Below are positions 16,070 to 25,258 of a stretch of DNA of 64,000 nucleotides, piece by piece. The position numbers were made by a program, and so were the translations under genes. The notes beneath the pieces are model-generated. The model was not told the origin of the DNA, ran no database searches, and worked only from the letters and a program-made list of their open reading frames with translations. This DNA is from Paenibacillus silvae (GTDB lineage Bacteria > Bacillota > Bacilli > Paenibacillales > Paenibacillaceae): the NCBI RefSeq assembly GCF_014639235.1, contig NZ_BMFU01000002.1, positions 62,001 through 126,000 of the forward strand, in the 5' to 3' direction. Within the stretch, counting starts at the first letter, position 1. The number at the start of each line of letters is the position of its first letter.

Positions 16070-17137
16070 ATGAGCAAGGTTCCTTATGAAGTATACACGG
16101 AGGATGTAGAAGCTCTGTCCGTGCTGTCTCCTGACGGCGAAATTGTTAACAAAGACATGATGCCTAAGCTTTCCGACGATCAATTAAAAGAAATTATGTA
16201 TCGCATGGTATTTACCCGTACTTGGGATGACCGTGCAGTAAACCTTGGCCGTCAAGGACGTCTTGGTTTCTATGCTCCAGTATCTGGTCAAGAAGCTACA
16301 ATGGTAGGTAGTGAGTTTGCCCTTGAAAAAGAAGATTTTATCGCTCCAGGCTATCGCGACATTCCGCAACTCGTGTGGCACGGACTTCCTCTTTATCAAG
16401 CGTTCCTGTACTCCCGTGGACACCAGCACGGTGGACAAATTCCAGACGGCGTTAACGTATTGATGCCGCAAATCATCATTGGTGCACAAATTCTGCACGC
16501 AATGGGTATTGCTATGGGTTACAAATTGAAAAAACAAAAACAAGTAGTTATCACATACACAGGTGATGGCGGTTCTTCCGAAGGTGACTTCTATGAAGGC
16601 CTGAACTACGCTGGTGTATATAAACTGCCTGTAATCTTCTTTGTACAAAACAACGGTTATGCCATCACAACTCCTTTTGCTAAACAAACAGCAGCTCTGT
16701 CCATCGCTCACAAAGCGGTAGCAGCAGGTATCAAAGGTGTTAAAGTTGACGGTATGGACATCTTTGCTGTTATCAAAGCGGTTCAGGAAGCTGCTGAACG
16801 CGGACGTAATGGCGAAGGCGCAACGTTGATCGAAGCTGTTACTTATCGTTTCCGTCCACACTCCCTCTCTGATGATGCTTCCAAGTATCGTACGAAAGAA
16901 GAAGAGGCTGAGTGGAGCGTAAAAGATCCAATTGCACGTTTTGCTAAATATCTGGAGAAAAAAGGTCTGTGGACTGAAGAAGATACAGCACGTGTAAAAG
17001 AAGAAGCAAAAGCAAAAGTGAACGAAGAGATCAAAAAAGCGGAAAAAACCGAGAAAATGACTATTTCAGGCCTGATCGACAGCATGTTCGAACAAACGCC
17101 TAAGCACTTGGAAGAGCAAAAAGCTGATTTCCAATAA
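16070..17137 (+). CDS. pdhA: Pyruvate dehydrogenase E1 component alpha subunit
   Basis: 355 residues. With the beta subunit it decarboxylates pyruvate using thiamine pyrophosphate and transfers the acetyl group to the lipoyl arm of E2. The TPP-binding motif GDGGSSEGDFYEGLNYAGV followed by FVQNNGYAI is visible at about residues 165-200, and the phosphorylation-loop region RFRPHSLSDD near 260. The ATG at 16070 follows GAGGTG; an earlier in-frame ATG lacks a site. First gene of the complete pdhABCD operon. Codon usage is strongly biased, unlike the neighbouring genes, which fits high expression. Confidence 0.95.
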   Translation: MSKVPYEVYTEDVEALSVLSPDGEIVNKDMMPKLSDDQLKEIMYRMVFTRTWDDRAVNLGRQGRLGFYAPVSGQEATMVGSEFALEKEDFIAPGYRDIPQLVWHGLPLYQAFLYSRGHQHGGQIPDGVNVLMPQIIIGAQILHAMGIAMGYKLKKQKQVVITYTGDGGSSEGDFYEGLNYAGVYKLPVIFFVQNNGYAITTPFAKQTAALSIAHKAVAAGIKGVKVDGMDIFAVIKAVQEAAERGRNGEGATLIEAVTYRFRPHSLSDDASKYRTKEEEAEWSVKDPIARFAKYLEKKGLWTEEDTARVKEEAKAKVNEEIKKAEKTEKMTISGLIDSMFEQTPKHLEEQKADFQ

Positions 17138-17242
17138 GTTTTTTCCGATAAAGCATAAACATCCGGCACCAGCACTGGTGTCTCGGTATACATGTATGAA
17201 TTCAAATGTGAACTGTCAATGTTTAAGGAGGAAATGAAGCAA

Positions 17243-18220
17243 ATGGCACAATTGAACATGAAAGAAGCAATTCGTGATGCGCTTCGCGTAGAGCTGAAAC
17301 GTGATCCTAACGTTCTGCTCTTCGGTGAAGACGTAGGTAATGTAGGCGGCGTTTTCCGTGTAACGGAAGGTTTGCAAAAAGAGTTTGGTGAAGAGCGTGT
17401 ATTTGATACACCGCTGGCTGAATCCGCAATCGGCGGTCTGGCTGTAGGTTTGGGTATTCAAGGCTTCCGTCCGGTAGCTGAGATTCAATTCGTAGGTTTT
17501 ATCTTCGAAGCCCTTGACCAAATGGTGGTTCAAGCAGCTCGTATGCGTTTCCGCTCTGGCGGCAAATACAATTCTCCAATCGTATTCCGTACACCATTCG
17601 GTGGCGGCGTTAAAGCGGCAGAATTGCACACAGACTCTCTGGAAGGTTTGCTCACGCAAACTCCGGGTATCAAAGTGGTAGTTCCTTCGAATCCGTATGA
17701 TGCAAAAGGTCTGATGATCGCTTCTATCCGTGATAACGATCCGGTATTCTTCATGGAGCACTTGAACCTGTACCATGCATTCCGTGCAGAAGTGCCTGAA
17801 GAAGACTACGTTGTTGAGCTTGGTAAAGCAAACGTTGTTCGTGAAGGTTCTGACGTTACGATCATTACTTACGGTATGATGGTTCATACTTCTGTAAAAG
17901 CTGCTGAAGAGCTTGAAAAACAAGGCATCAAAGTTGAGGTTATCGACCTTCGTACGATCAGCCCGATCGATATCGATACGGTAGTTGCTTCTGTTAAGAA
18001 AACAAACCGTGCAATTGTTGTACAAGAAGCTCAAAAGAGCGCGGGTGTTGCTGCTGAAGTCATTGCACAAATCAATGAAAAAGCAATCCTGCATCTGGAA
18101 GCACCGGTTCTGCGTGTAGCTGGTCCGGATACGGTATATCCATTTGCACAAATCGAAGATACATGGCTGCCTAACCCTGCGCGTATCGTTGCAGCGGTTA
18201 ACAAAGTCATGAACTTCTAA
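17243..18220 (+). CDS. pdhB: Pyruvate dehydrogenase E1 component beta subunit
   Basis: 325 residues; forms the alpha2-beta2 E1 heterotetramer. Family hallmarks: MAQLNMKEAIRDALR start, LFGEDVGNVGGVFRVTEGL, TPLAESAIGGLAVGL, FRTPFGGG and HTDSLEGLLTQTPGIKVV, and a C-terminal transketolase domain (VIDLRTISPID). Start at 17243, after AAGGAGGAAATG; the frame is open 17 codons further up. 105 bases separate it from pdhA. Confidence 0.95.
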   Translation: MAQLNMKEAIRDALRVELKRDPNVLLFGEDVGNVGGVFRVTEGLQKEFGEERVFDTPLAESAIGGLAVGLGIQGFRPVAEIQFVGFIFEALDQMVVQAARMRFRSGGKYNSPIVFRTPFGGGVKAAELHTDSLEGLLTQTPGIKVVVPSNPYDAKGLMIASIRDNDPVFFMEHLNLYHAFRAEVPEEDYVVELGKANVVREGSDVTIITYGMMVHTSVKAAEELEKQGIKVEVIDLRTISPIDIDTVVASVKKTNRAIVVQEAQKSAGVAAEVIAQINEKAILHLEAPVLRVAGPDTVYPFAQIEDTWLPNPARIVAAVNKVMNF

Positions 18221-18396
18221 TTCAATCATCTGACATGCCGCAAGGCGCAGTATGGTGATTCACATCGCAGCTCAGGCTGCACTGTAAACAGCCATTAGCC
18301 CCTTGATTGACAGTTATTTGCACTCGCAGTAACAGTTGGTTTTTGGAGCTAAGGGTTGTTTTCAGGATTGAGCAAATAATCAAGGAGGTTTTTCAG

Positions 18397-19719
18397 TTGG
18401 CTAAATTTGAATATAAATTCCCTGAACTGGGCGAAGGCCTTCACGAAGGCGAAATCATCAAGATGCACATCAAAGTCGGGGACAAAGTAACTGACGACGA
18501 TATCATCATGGAAGTACAGAACGACAAAGCGGTTGTTGAAGTTCCTTGTCCGGTTAACGGCACAGTAACTGAAGTTTTCGCTAAAGACGGTCAAATTTGC
18601 CACGTTGGTGAAGTTGTAGCGGTAATCGATGCAGAAGGCGAACTGCCTGAGCAAGACGATGCTCCTGCTGGCGACCAAGGTGCACAAGAGAAAGACGCAG
18701 CACAAGGCGGAGCTGATACTAGCGGTTCTTCTGCAGCAGCTTCCAGCTCCAATGCAGCGCAAGAAGGTGGCAGTAACAGTGTTCCTGCAGTACCTGCAAA
18801 AGACGTTCTGGCTACGCCAAGCGTTCGCAAATTTGCTCGTGAGCAAGGTGTAGACATCGCTCAGGTTAACGGAACTGGCAACAACGGTAAAGTAACCAAA
18901 GAAGATGTGGAATCCTTCAAAAACGGTGGCGGTTCTTCCGCAGCGGCATCTTCCGAAGCTCCGGCTCAAGAAGAGAAAAAATCCGCAGCACCTGCAGCTG
19001 CAGCAGCTGATCAACGTCTTGAAGAAGAGCGCGTACCATTCAAAGGTATCCGTAAAGCAATCTCCAATGCGATGGTTAAATCGGCTTACACTGCACCGCA
19101 CGTTACAATCATGGACGAAGTGGATGTAACTGAGCTGGTTGCTTTCCGTACGCGCATGAAACCAATTGCAGAGAAAAAAGGTACAAAAGTTACTTACTTG
19201 CCATTCATCGTTAAAGCATTGGTTGCGGCTTCCCGTCAATTCCCTGCTTTGAACGCAATGATCGATGAAGAAGCAAATGAAATTGTATACAAAAAATACT
19301 ACAACATCGGTATCGCTACAGATACAGACAACGGCTTGATCGTTCCTGTAATCAAAGATGCTGATCGCAAATCCATCTGGATGATCGCTGATTCCATCCG
19401 TGATCTGGCAGCTCGTGGACGCGAAGGCAAGTTGGGTCCTAATGAAATGAAAGGCAGCACAATCTCCATCACTAACATCGGTTCTGCTGGCGGTATGTTC
19501 TTCACTCCAATCATCAACTTCCCAGAAGTTGCAATCTTGGGCACAGGACGTATTAGCGAAAAAGCCGTTGTGAAAAACGGAGAAATCGTTGCAGCACCTG
19601 TAATGGCTCTGTCCTTGAGCTTCGACCACCGTATTATCGATGGCGCAACAGCACAAAACTTTATGAATTACATTAAACAGCTGCTCGCTAACCCTGAGCT
19701 GCTTGTTATGGAGGTGTAA
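18397..19719 (+). CDS. pdhC: Dihydrolipoamide acetyltransferase E2 of pyruvate dehydrogenase
   Basis: 440 residues, TTG start right after AAGGAGG. Domains in order: one lipoyl domain (1-80, lipoylated Lys in VQNDKAVVEVP, about residue 43), an Ala/Ser/Gln-rich flexible linker (about 80-125), an E1/E3-binding domain (LATPSVRKFAREQGVDI to VTKEDVESF, about 128-172), a second Ala-rich linker, and the catalytic domain with the active-site His in SFDHRIIDG (about 412). It forms the core of the complex. Only one lipoyl domain is present, as in Bacillus. Confidence 0.96.
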   Translation: MAKFEYKFPELGEGLHEGEIIKMHIKVGDKVTDDDIIMEVQNDKAVVEVPCPVNGTVTEVFAKDGQICHVGEVVAVIDAEGELPEQDDAPAGDQGAQEKDAAQGGADTSGSSAAASSSNAAQEGGSNSVPAVPAKDVLATPSVRKFAREQGVDIAQVNGTGNNGKVTKEDVESFKNGGGSSAAASSEAPAQEEKKSAAPAAAAADQRLEEERVPFKGIRKAISNAMVKSAYTAPHVTIMDEVDVTELVAFRTRMKPIAEKKGTKVTYLPFIVKALVAASRQFPALNAMIDEEANEIVYKKYYNIGIATDTDNGLIVPVIKDADRKSIWMIADSIRDLAARGREGKLGPNEMKGSTISITNIGSAGGMFFTPIINFPEVAILGTGRISEKAVVKNGEIVAAPVMALSLSFDHRIIDGATAQNFMNYIKQLLANPELLVMEV

Positions 19720-19722
19720 GAT

Positions 19723-21138
19723 ATGGTAGTAGGCGACGCTTCTCTCAATATCGACACATTAGTAATTGGTGCGGGACCTGGCGGCTATGTAGCTGCCATC
19801 CGCGCTGCACAACTGGGCCAAAGCGTATTGATCGTAGACAAATCCGAGCTGGGCGGCGTATGTTTGAACCGCGGATGTATCCCATCTAAAGCTCTGATCT
19901 CTGCTGCACACCAATACGAGTCTGCACTTCACGGCGATGCTTTCGGTATCTCCGCTGAGAACGTAAAAGTAGACTTCGCGAAAACGCAAGAATTCAAAAA
20001 CGGCGTTGTTAAGAAAATGACTGGCGGCGTAGCTGGTTTGCTTAAAGGCAACAAAGTTGAAGTTTTTAACGGTGAATGCATGTTCATCAACGAAAACGAA
20101 GCGCGTGTATTCAACGATCACGAATCCCCGCGTTACAAATTCAAAAATGCAATTATCGCAACAGGTTCCCGTCCAATCGAACTGAAACCTTTCCCGTTTG
20201 GCGGACGCATCTTGTCTTCGACAGAAGCATTGAACCTGCCTGAAGTACCAAAAAGCCTGATCGTTATCGGCGGCGGCTACATCGGTGCTGAGCTTGGTCA
20301 AATGTACTCCAAATTCGGTGCGAAAGTAACCATCATCGAAGGTCTGGATACTGTACTGCCAGGTTTCGATAAAGACATGACTAGCCTTGTTGCTAAAAAC
20401 ATGAAGAAAACAGGCATCGAAATCGTAACGGGTGCAAAAGCGGAAAGCGCTGAGCAAACAGATAAAGATGTTACTGTTAAATATTCTGTAAATGGTGAGT
20501 CCAAAGAAGTAACTGCAGATTACCTGCTCGTTACTGTAGGACGTCGTCCTAACACAGACGGAGAACTGGGTCTTGATATGATCGGTGTTGACGTTGACGA
20601 GCGTGGTTTCGTTAAAGTTGACCACCAAGGTCGCACAAGCATTCCTCATATCTTCGCAATTGGTGATATCGTATCTGGTCTGGCTCTGGCACACAAAGCT
20701 TCTTACGAAGGTAAAGTGGCTGCTGAAGCAATCGCTGGCCAACCGTCTGTAGTAGACTACAAATGTATGCCAGCTGTTGTGTTCACAGATCCTGAGTGCT
20801 CCAGCGTAGGTTACACGGAAAAAGAAGCAAAAGAAAAAGGCTACAAAGTAAAAGCAGGCAAATTCCCTTATGCGGGTAACGGCCGTGCGGTATCTTTGAA
20901 CCATGCTGAAGGCTTCGTGAAAATCGTTGCTGACGAAGAAAGCGGCCTTGTACTGGGTTGCCAAATCGTTGGTCTGGAAGCTTCCAACCTGATTGCTGAG
21001 CTTGGTCTTGCAATCGAGATGGGTGCAACTTTGGAAGATCTGGCGCTTACTATTCACGCTCACCCAACTTTGGGCGAAATCGTAATGGAAGCAGCGGAAC
21101 TGGTAATGGGTCACCCGATCCACATCATCTCCCGTTAA
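19723..21138 (+). CDS. pdhD: Dihydrolipoamide dehydrogenase E3
   Basis: 471 residues. Reoxidises the lipoyl arm and reduces NAD. FAD site GAGPGGYVAAIRAAQLG, redox disulfide GGVCLNRGCIPSKAL (Cys pair about residues 47 and 52), NAD site VIGGGYIGAELGQMYSKFG (about 180), FAIGDI (about 312) and the C-terminal catalytic HAHPTLGE. Starts three bases after pdhC. May also serve other 2-oxoacid dehydrogenases. Last gene of the operon before a strong terminator. Confidence 0.97.
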   Translation: MVVGDASLNIDTLVIGAGPGGYVAAIRAAQLGQSVLIVDKSELGGVCLNRGCIPSKALISAAHQYESALHGDAFGISAENVKVDFAKTQEFKNGVVKKMTGGVAGLLKGNKVEVFNGECMFINENEARVFNDHESPRYKFKNAIIATGSRPIELKPFPFGGRILSSTEALNLPEVPKSLIVIGGGYIGAELGQMYSKFGAKVTIIEGLDTVLPGFDKDMTSLVAKNMKKTGIEIVTGAKAESAEQTDKDVTVKYSVNGESKEVTADYLLVTVGRRPNTDGELGLDMIGVDVDERGFVKVDHQGRTSIPHIFAIGDIVSGLALAHKASYEGKVAAEAIAGQPSVVDYKCMPAVVFTDPECSSVGYTEKEAKEKGYKVKAGKFPYAGNGRAVSLNHAEGFVKIVADEESGLVLGCQIVGLEASNLIAELGLAIEMGATLEDLALTIHAHPTLGEIVMEAAELVMGHPIHIISR

Positions 21139-21185
21139 GATCATCTAAAGCTCGGATTCGTCCGGCATCATATGTACATCCGAAA

Positions 21186-21222
21186 GAGACGAATAGCGCT
21201 GATGCGCTGTTCGTCTTTTTTT
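21186..21222 (+). terminator. Terminator of pdh operon
   Basis: Stem AGACGAA-TAGCGC paired with GCGCTG-TTCGTCT around TGAT, followed by eight or more T. Confidence 0.92.
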
Positions 21223-21406
21223 TGTTAAGTGTGTATCGTGGTATTACGGTTTTACAGTGTTCTGGTACAAGTTTGATGAGGTTATAAGTCTCTTGCCATA
21301 GTGTGAAGGATTTATGGTACACTATTAAAATGATCAGACCTGAAATGTCTGTAGCCCATTTGGTTATTAGTGAGCAACATATATAGAGATGCGAGGAGAT
21401 ACCAAC

Positions 21407-22201
21407 ATGAAAAACTATCTCGATTTATTACAAGATATACTGGATAACGGCGTGCATAAAGGGGATCGTACTGGAACAGGCACGCAATCCGTGTTTGGCA
21501 GACAGCTCCGTTATGACTTGTCCGAAGGATTCCCGCTGGTGACGACCAAGCGAATTCACCTGAAATCGGTCATCCATGAGCTGCTGTGGTTCTTGAGTGG
21601 TGATACAAATATCGCTTATCTGAAGGAAAACGGTGTGAAGATCTGGGATGATTGGGCCGATGAGAACGGTGATCTTGGCCCGGTGTATGGCTCACAGTGG
21701 CGTACATGGGAAGCGCCCAATGGGGAAAAAATAGATCAGATAGCAGCTGTGGTGGATTCCATTAAAAATAATCCGGATTCCCGCCGTCATCTGGTAAGCG
21801 CATGGAATGTGGCCGAGATCAACAATATGAAATTGCCGCCTTGTCATTTTGCGTTTCAATTTTACGTAGCTGAGGGTAAGTTATCCTGTATGCTGACGAT
21901 GCGATCTGTCGATACATTCCTTGGACTTCCCTTTAACATTGCCAGTTATGCGCTTCTGACACATATGATTGCTCAGCAGTGTGACCTTGAGGTTGGTGAG
22001 TTTATCTGGTCCGGCGGAGATGTGCATATCTATTCCAATCATGTGGAGCAGGTGAAAACCCAGCTGGAGCGAGAGCCCTTTGCCCTGCCTAAGCTGATTA
22101 TCAAGCGGAAGCCGGATTCCATTTTTGACTACAAGTTTGAAGATTTCGAATTTGAGAACTATCAGCACCACCCGGGCATCAAAGCACCAATAGCGGTATA
22201 A
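21407..22201 (+). CDS. thyA: Thymidylate synthase
   Basis: 264 residues, the compact E. coli/B. subtilis ThyB-type length. Converts dUMP to dTMP using methylenetetrahydrofolate, producing dihydrofolate for the next gene. Visible: DRTGTGT near the start, active-site Cys in LPPCHF (about residue 146), SRRHLVSAWN phosphate site, and DVHIYSNH. ATG at 21407 follows GAGGAG; an in-frame ATG at 21389 would precede the site. Probably cotranscribed with dfrA, as there is no terminator between them. Confidence 0.96.
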   Translation: MKNYLDLLQDILDNGVHKGDRTGTGTQSVFGRQLRYDLSEGFPLVTTKRIHLKSVIHELLWFLSGDTNIAYLKENGVKIWDDWADENGDLGPVYGSQWRTWEAPNGEKIDQIAAVVDSIKNNPDSRRHLVSAWNVAEINNMKLPPCHFAFQFYVAEGKLSCMLTMRSVDTFLGLPFNIASYALLTHMIAQQCDLEVGEFIWSGGDVHIYSNHVEQVKTQLEREPFALPKLIIKRKPDSIFDYKFEDFEFENYQHHPGIKAPIAV

Positions 22202-22349
22202 CAGGCGGCATTTTCCCCTAAAGAAAAGGGAATCGAAAAAATCTGGGTATAACCGCTGCTCTCCAGATTGTTCTGTCATGGGAGTGGATGGTGTAAAATC
22301 TTTAGTTCAACCTTTACTTATTTTCATTCAACGGAAGGAGGCACGTTTG

Positions 22350-22844
22350 TTGAGTATTGAACTTGTATGGGCTATGGGAGAGAACGGTGTTATCGGGCTT
22401 AACAATTCGCTTCCCTGGCGATTGCCGAAAGATATGGCGTTCTTCAAACAGCAGACGATTAACAAAACAATTATTATGGGGCGGAATACATGGGAGTCCT
22501 TTGGCGGCAAGCCGCTTCCCCAGCGTCGTAATATTGTTGTGACCCGGGATTTGAATTACAAAGCAGATCAAGCGGAGATCGTACATACGATTGAAGAGGG
22601 GCTTGCTGCTGCACGGGGCGAGCAGCTCTGTGTTATCGGTGGTTCTCAGGTGTATCGGGAGTTCTTACCGTTTGCCGACCGTCTGGTCGTGACCAAAATT
22701 CACGCACAATTTGAGGGCGATACCTTCTTTCCTGAAGTAGATTGGTCGGAATGGGAATTGAAGGAGCAGATTGAAGGCGAGCAGGATGAGAAAAACGTCT
22801 ATCCCTTCACGTTTGAATTTTACGAGCGTAAACAACAGGTGTGA
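22350..22844 (+). CDS. dfrA: Dihydrofolate reductase
   Basis: 164 residues. Regenerates tetrahydrofolate consumed by ThyA. Family motifs: IELVWAMGENGVIGLNNSLPWRLPKDMAFFK region (1-31), TIIMGRNTWESFG, PLPQRRNIVVTR, and VIGGSQVYREFLPFADRLVVTKI. The TTG at 22350 has GGAAGGAGG eight bases upstream; an in-frame ATG at 22278 is far from any site. The symbol follows common use for chromosomal Firmicute genes (also called folA). Confidence 0.95.
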   Translation: MSIELVWAMGENGVIGLNNSLPWRLPKDMAFFKQQTINKTIIMGRNTWESFGGKPLPQRRNIVVTRDLNYKADQAEIVHTIEEGLAAARGEQLCVIGGSQVYREFLPFADRLVVTKIHAQFEGDTFFPEVDWSEWELKEQIEGEQDEKNVYPFTFEFYERKQQV

Positions 22845-23450
22845 AGCGTATCGTGTGATTCGAGTGAGAATACAATAGAACAAGAGGCATCGACTTGCGA
22901 ATTTTTCGTGAACGGTGCCTTTTTATTTTTCATGGATAGTTAAAATTGAAGCAGTATTATGATATGACATTAATATGACACCTGAACTGGATGTTTTTGC
23001 ATAATATACATTTGGCCGGATTGAGTTTTGGTTAAAAAGTGTAAAAACAGTGTGAGTCAACATTGTAAAGCTTTAAATCATGACTCTAATTCGGTATCAG
23101 AGTTATTTTTTCCAAAACTATTGATTTTAATGGTAATTTATCTTACATTTATATAACATTATTAAGAATTATCTCTGAAACTATCGGTTATTACGAAGGG
23201 CATCTTGCGTTTTAAAACCAAATTTCTGCTATTGACCATATGTTGATTTGAACGCTATCATGAATAAAATACAAATAATTATGCGGATAATCCATTTAAT
23301 ATTCATTGCCATAAATGCTACTATAATTGAAATATCTTTGAGTAGATTTTGTGATACAATAGACAAAAACTCAGGTAAACGAGTAATCCATTTCATATAG
23401 AGCCATGCGAATGAAGGGATTAAGACAAGAACGGATGGGGGAAACGTAAG
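22845..23450. other. 606-base gene-free AT-rich spacer
   Basis: Contains the terminator of thyA-dfrA (22885-22930), a weaker hairpin (ACTCT/AGAGT followed by TATTTTTT) at 23084-23112, and a possible extended -10 element TGATACAAT at 23352-23360 that could serve gltD. Very AT-rich. I see no convincing open reading frame. The second hairpin could end a short transcript, but this is not shown. Confidence 0.5.
22885..22930 (+). terminator. Terminator of thyA-dfrA
   Basis: AGGCA-TCG pairs with CGG-TGCCT (one G-T pair) around an AT-rich loop, followed by TTTTATTTTT. Confidence 0.75.
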
Positions 23451-24938
23451 ATGTCTACACCTACTGGATTTATGGAATACAAACGGCAGCTCCCTGCCGA
23501 TCGAGAGCCAGCGGAGCGCATCAAGGATTGGGAAGAGTTTCATAAACATATGGCTGAGGAAGAACTCAGAACACAAGGTGCACGATGTATGGATTGCGGG
23601 ACCCCGTATTGTCATACAGGTATAGATATGATTGGCGGGACGTCGGGATGCCCGGTTCATAACCTGATTCCAGAGTGGAACAATCTCGTCTATCGTGGTT
23701 TGTGGAAAGAAGCGCTTGAACGCCTTCACAAAACGAACAACTTCCCGGAATTTACAGGTCGTATCTGTCCAGCTCCTTGTGAAGGATCTTGTACAGTGGG
23801 ACTCATTGGTCAGCCTGTAACCATTAAAACGATTGAAGAAGCGATTATCGAAAAAGGATTCGAAGAGGGCTGGGTAGTTCCACAGCCGCCGGAGAAACGC
23901 ACAGGCAAGCGTGTAGCTGTGGTTGGTTCAGGTCCAGCGGGACTCGCAACAGCAGCTCAATTGAACAAAGCCGGACATTCGGTAACCGTATATGAACGTT
24001 CGGACCGTGTCGGCGGATTGCTGATGTACGGAATTCCAACGATGAAACTGGATAAAAAAGTGGTTCAGCGTCGCGTAGATTTGCTGGAAGCGGAAGGCAT
24101 TCAGTTTATTACGAATACCGAGATCGGAAAAGATATTCCCGCTCAACAGCTTGTTGATGAATATGATGCAGTAGTTCTGTGTGGCGGAGCAACCAAACCA
24201 CGTGAATTTAACATCGAAGGTTCTACTCTGAAGGGCGTACATTACGCCATGGACTTCTTGAATGGCAGCATCAAGAGTTATCTGGACTCCAACCTGGAAG
24301 ATGGCAATTATATTTCAGCGAAGGATAAAGATGTGATTGTAATCGGTGGCGGGGACACAGGTTCTGACTGTGTTGCAACCTCGCTTCGTCATGGCTGCCG
24401 TACCATTACGCAATTTGGTACACACACGCAAGCACCAATGGAGCGTGACCGTATCAACAACCCTTGGCCGCAATTCCCTAACGTGTATACGCTTGACTAT
24501 GCACAAGAAGAAGCAAAAGCTTTGTTTGGTCAAGACCCGCGTGAGTTCTCGATCATGACTACAAAATTTGTGGGTGATGATGAAGGCAATCTCAAAGAGC
24601 TGCACACCATTCAAATCGAGCGTATTGTTGATGAGACAGGCCGCAAAATCTACCAGCCAATCCCGGGCACAGAGCGTGTATTCCCTGCTCAGATGGCCAT
24701 GATTGCGATTGGTTTCGATGGACCGGAACAAACGCTGGTTGAGCAGCTTGGACTGGAAACAGATCGTCGTACAAACGTTAAAGCACGTTATGGCAAATAC
24801 AACACCAATGTGGACAAAGTATTTGCAGCGGGTGATATGCGCCGTGGTCAAAGTCTGGTCGTATGGGCAATCAATGAAGGTCGTGAAGCAGCTCGTGAAG
24901 TTGATAAATATTTGATGGGTGCAACGGTGCTTGCTTAA
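23451..24938 (+). CDS. gltD: Glutamate synthase (NADPH) small subunit
   Basis: 495 residues. Feeds electrons from NADPH to the large subunit for glutamate formation from glutamine and 2-oxoglutarate. N-terminal Fe-S domain with Cys clusters ARCMDCGTPYC, SGCPVHN and CPAPCEGSC (residues 45-110), FAD motif VVGSGPAGLATAAQLNKAGHSV (about 150), NADPH motif VIGGGDTGSDCVATSLRHG (about 295), and AAGDMRRGQSLVVWAI near the end. The large subunit gene is not in the surrounding sequence, so this is either an unlinked gltD or a GltD-like oxidoreductase with another partner. Confidence 0.92.
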   Translation: MSTPTGFMEYKRQLPADREPAERIKDWEEFHKHMAEEELRTQGARCMDCGTPYCHTGIDMIGGTSGCPVHNLIPEWNNLVYRGLWKEALERLHKTNNFPEFTGRICPAPCEGSCTVGLIGQPVTIKTIEEAIIEKGFEEGWVVPQPPEKRTGKRVAVVGSGPAGLATAAQLNKAGHSVTVYERSDRVGGLLMYGIPTMKLDKKVVQRRVDLLEAEGIQFITNTEIGKDIPAQQLVDEYDAVVLCGGATKPREFNIEGSTLKGVHYAMDFLNGSIKSYLDSNLEDGNYISAKDKDVIVIGGGDTGSDCVATSLRHGCRTITQFGTHTQAPMERDRINNPWPQFPNVYTLDYAQEEAKALFGQDPREFSIMTTKFVGDDEGNLKELHTIQIERIVDETGRKIYQPIPGTERVFPAQMAMIAIGFDGPEQTLVEQLGLETDRRTNVKARYGKYNTNVDKVFAAGDMRRGQSLVVWAINEGREAAREVDKYLMGATVLA

Positions 24939-25013
24939 TACTGCTGCATAAATGAGCTGTTATTATTACTGTTTATTAAGAAGTCAAAGCAAATAGCATA
25001 TTGCATAAAAGAT

Positions 25014-25042
25014 CAGCCCTCGCAGATGCGGGGGCTGTTTGT
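25014..25042 (+). terminator. Terminator of gltD
   Basis: CAGCCCTCGC pairs with GCGGGGGCTG around AGAT with one mismatch, then TTTGTTGTT. Confidence 0.8.
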
Positions 25043-25135
25043 TGTTCATTGTATTACACCGCAATCGTTGCCGTATTTGTTGTGAAAGTGTGATTGAAAG
25101 CATTGCTTTTTACAAGATAAAGACTTATTATTAGA

Positions 25136-25150
25136 TTATAATTATTATAA
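25136..25150. promoter_or_regulatory. PerR box upstream of fur
   Basis: The 15-mer TTATAATTATTATAA is a perfect palindrome and an exact match to the B. subtilis PerR box TTATAATNATTATAA. It lies just downstream of a plausible -10 (TATTAT, 25126-25131), in the place where a repressor would block transcription, 109 bases before the fur start. In B. subtilis fur is a known PerR target, so the same wiring is probable here. Confidence 0.8.
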
Positions 25151-25258
25151 ATAAGATAATGTGTAGTGTGAAACATGACCATGATAAAAATGTGAGTATA
25201 TCTAAGAACATACGTTTAAGTAAATTAAGGCGAGAATTATTAACGGAGGTGCACCCGC

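Larger units (their letters stand above)
24939..25258. other. Spacer with gltD terminator and fur control region
   Basis: 320 bases without a gene. It holds the gltD terminator (25014-25042), the likely fur promoter (TTGCTT at 25103-25108, TATTAT at 25126-25131, 17-base spacer) and the PerR box at 25136-25150. Confidence 0.7.

Noticed and set aside
17216..21144. Very long minus-strand open frames opposite pdhB, pdhC and pdhD (337, 435 and 461 codons)
   Set aside because: They are mirror images of strongly codon-biased pdh genes, have Cys/Phe/Asn-rich unnatural composition, no ribosome sites and no family similarity.
22212..22233. Hairpin between thyA and dfrA as a terminator
   Set aside because: Short, AT-rich stem without a T run; the two genes are more likely cotranscribed.
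23229..23729. 166-codon minus-strand frame across the gltD start
   Set aside because: Half of it is the shadow of gltD and the rest is AT-rich spacer; no ribosome site or recognisable domain.
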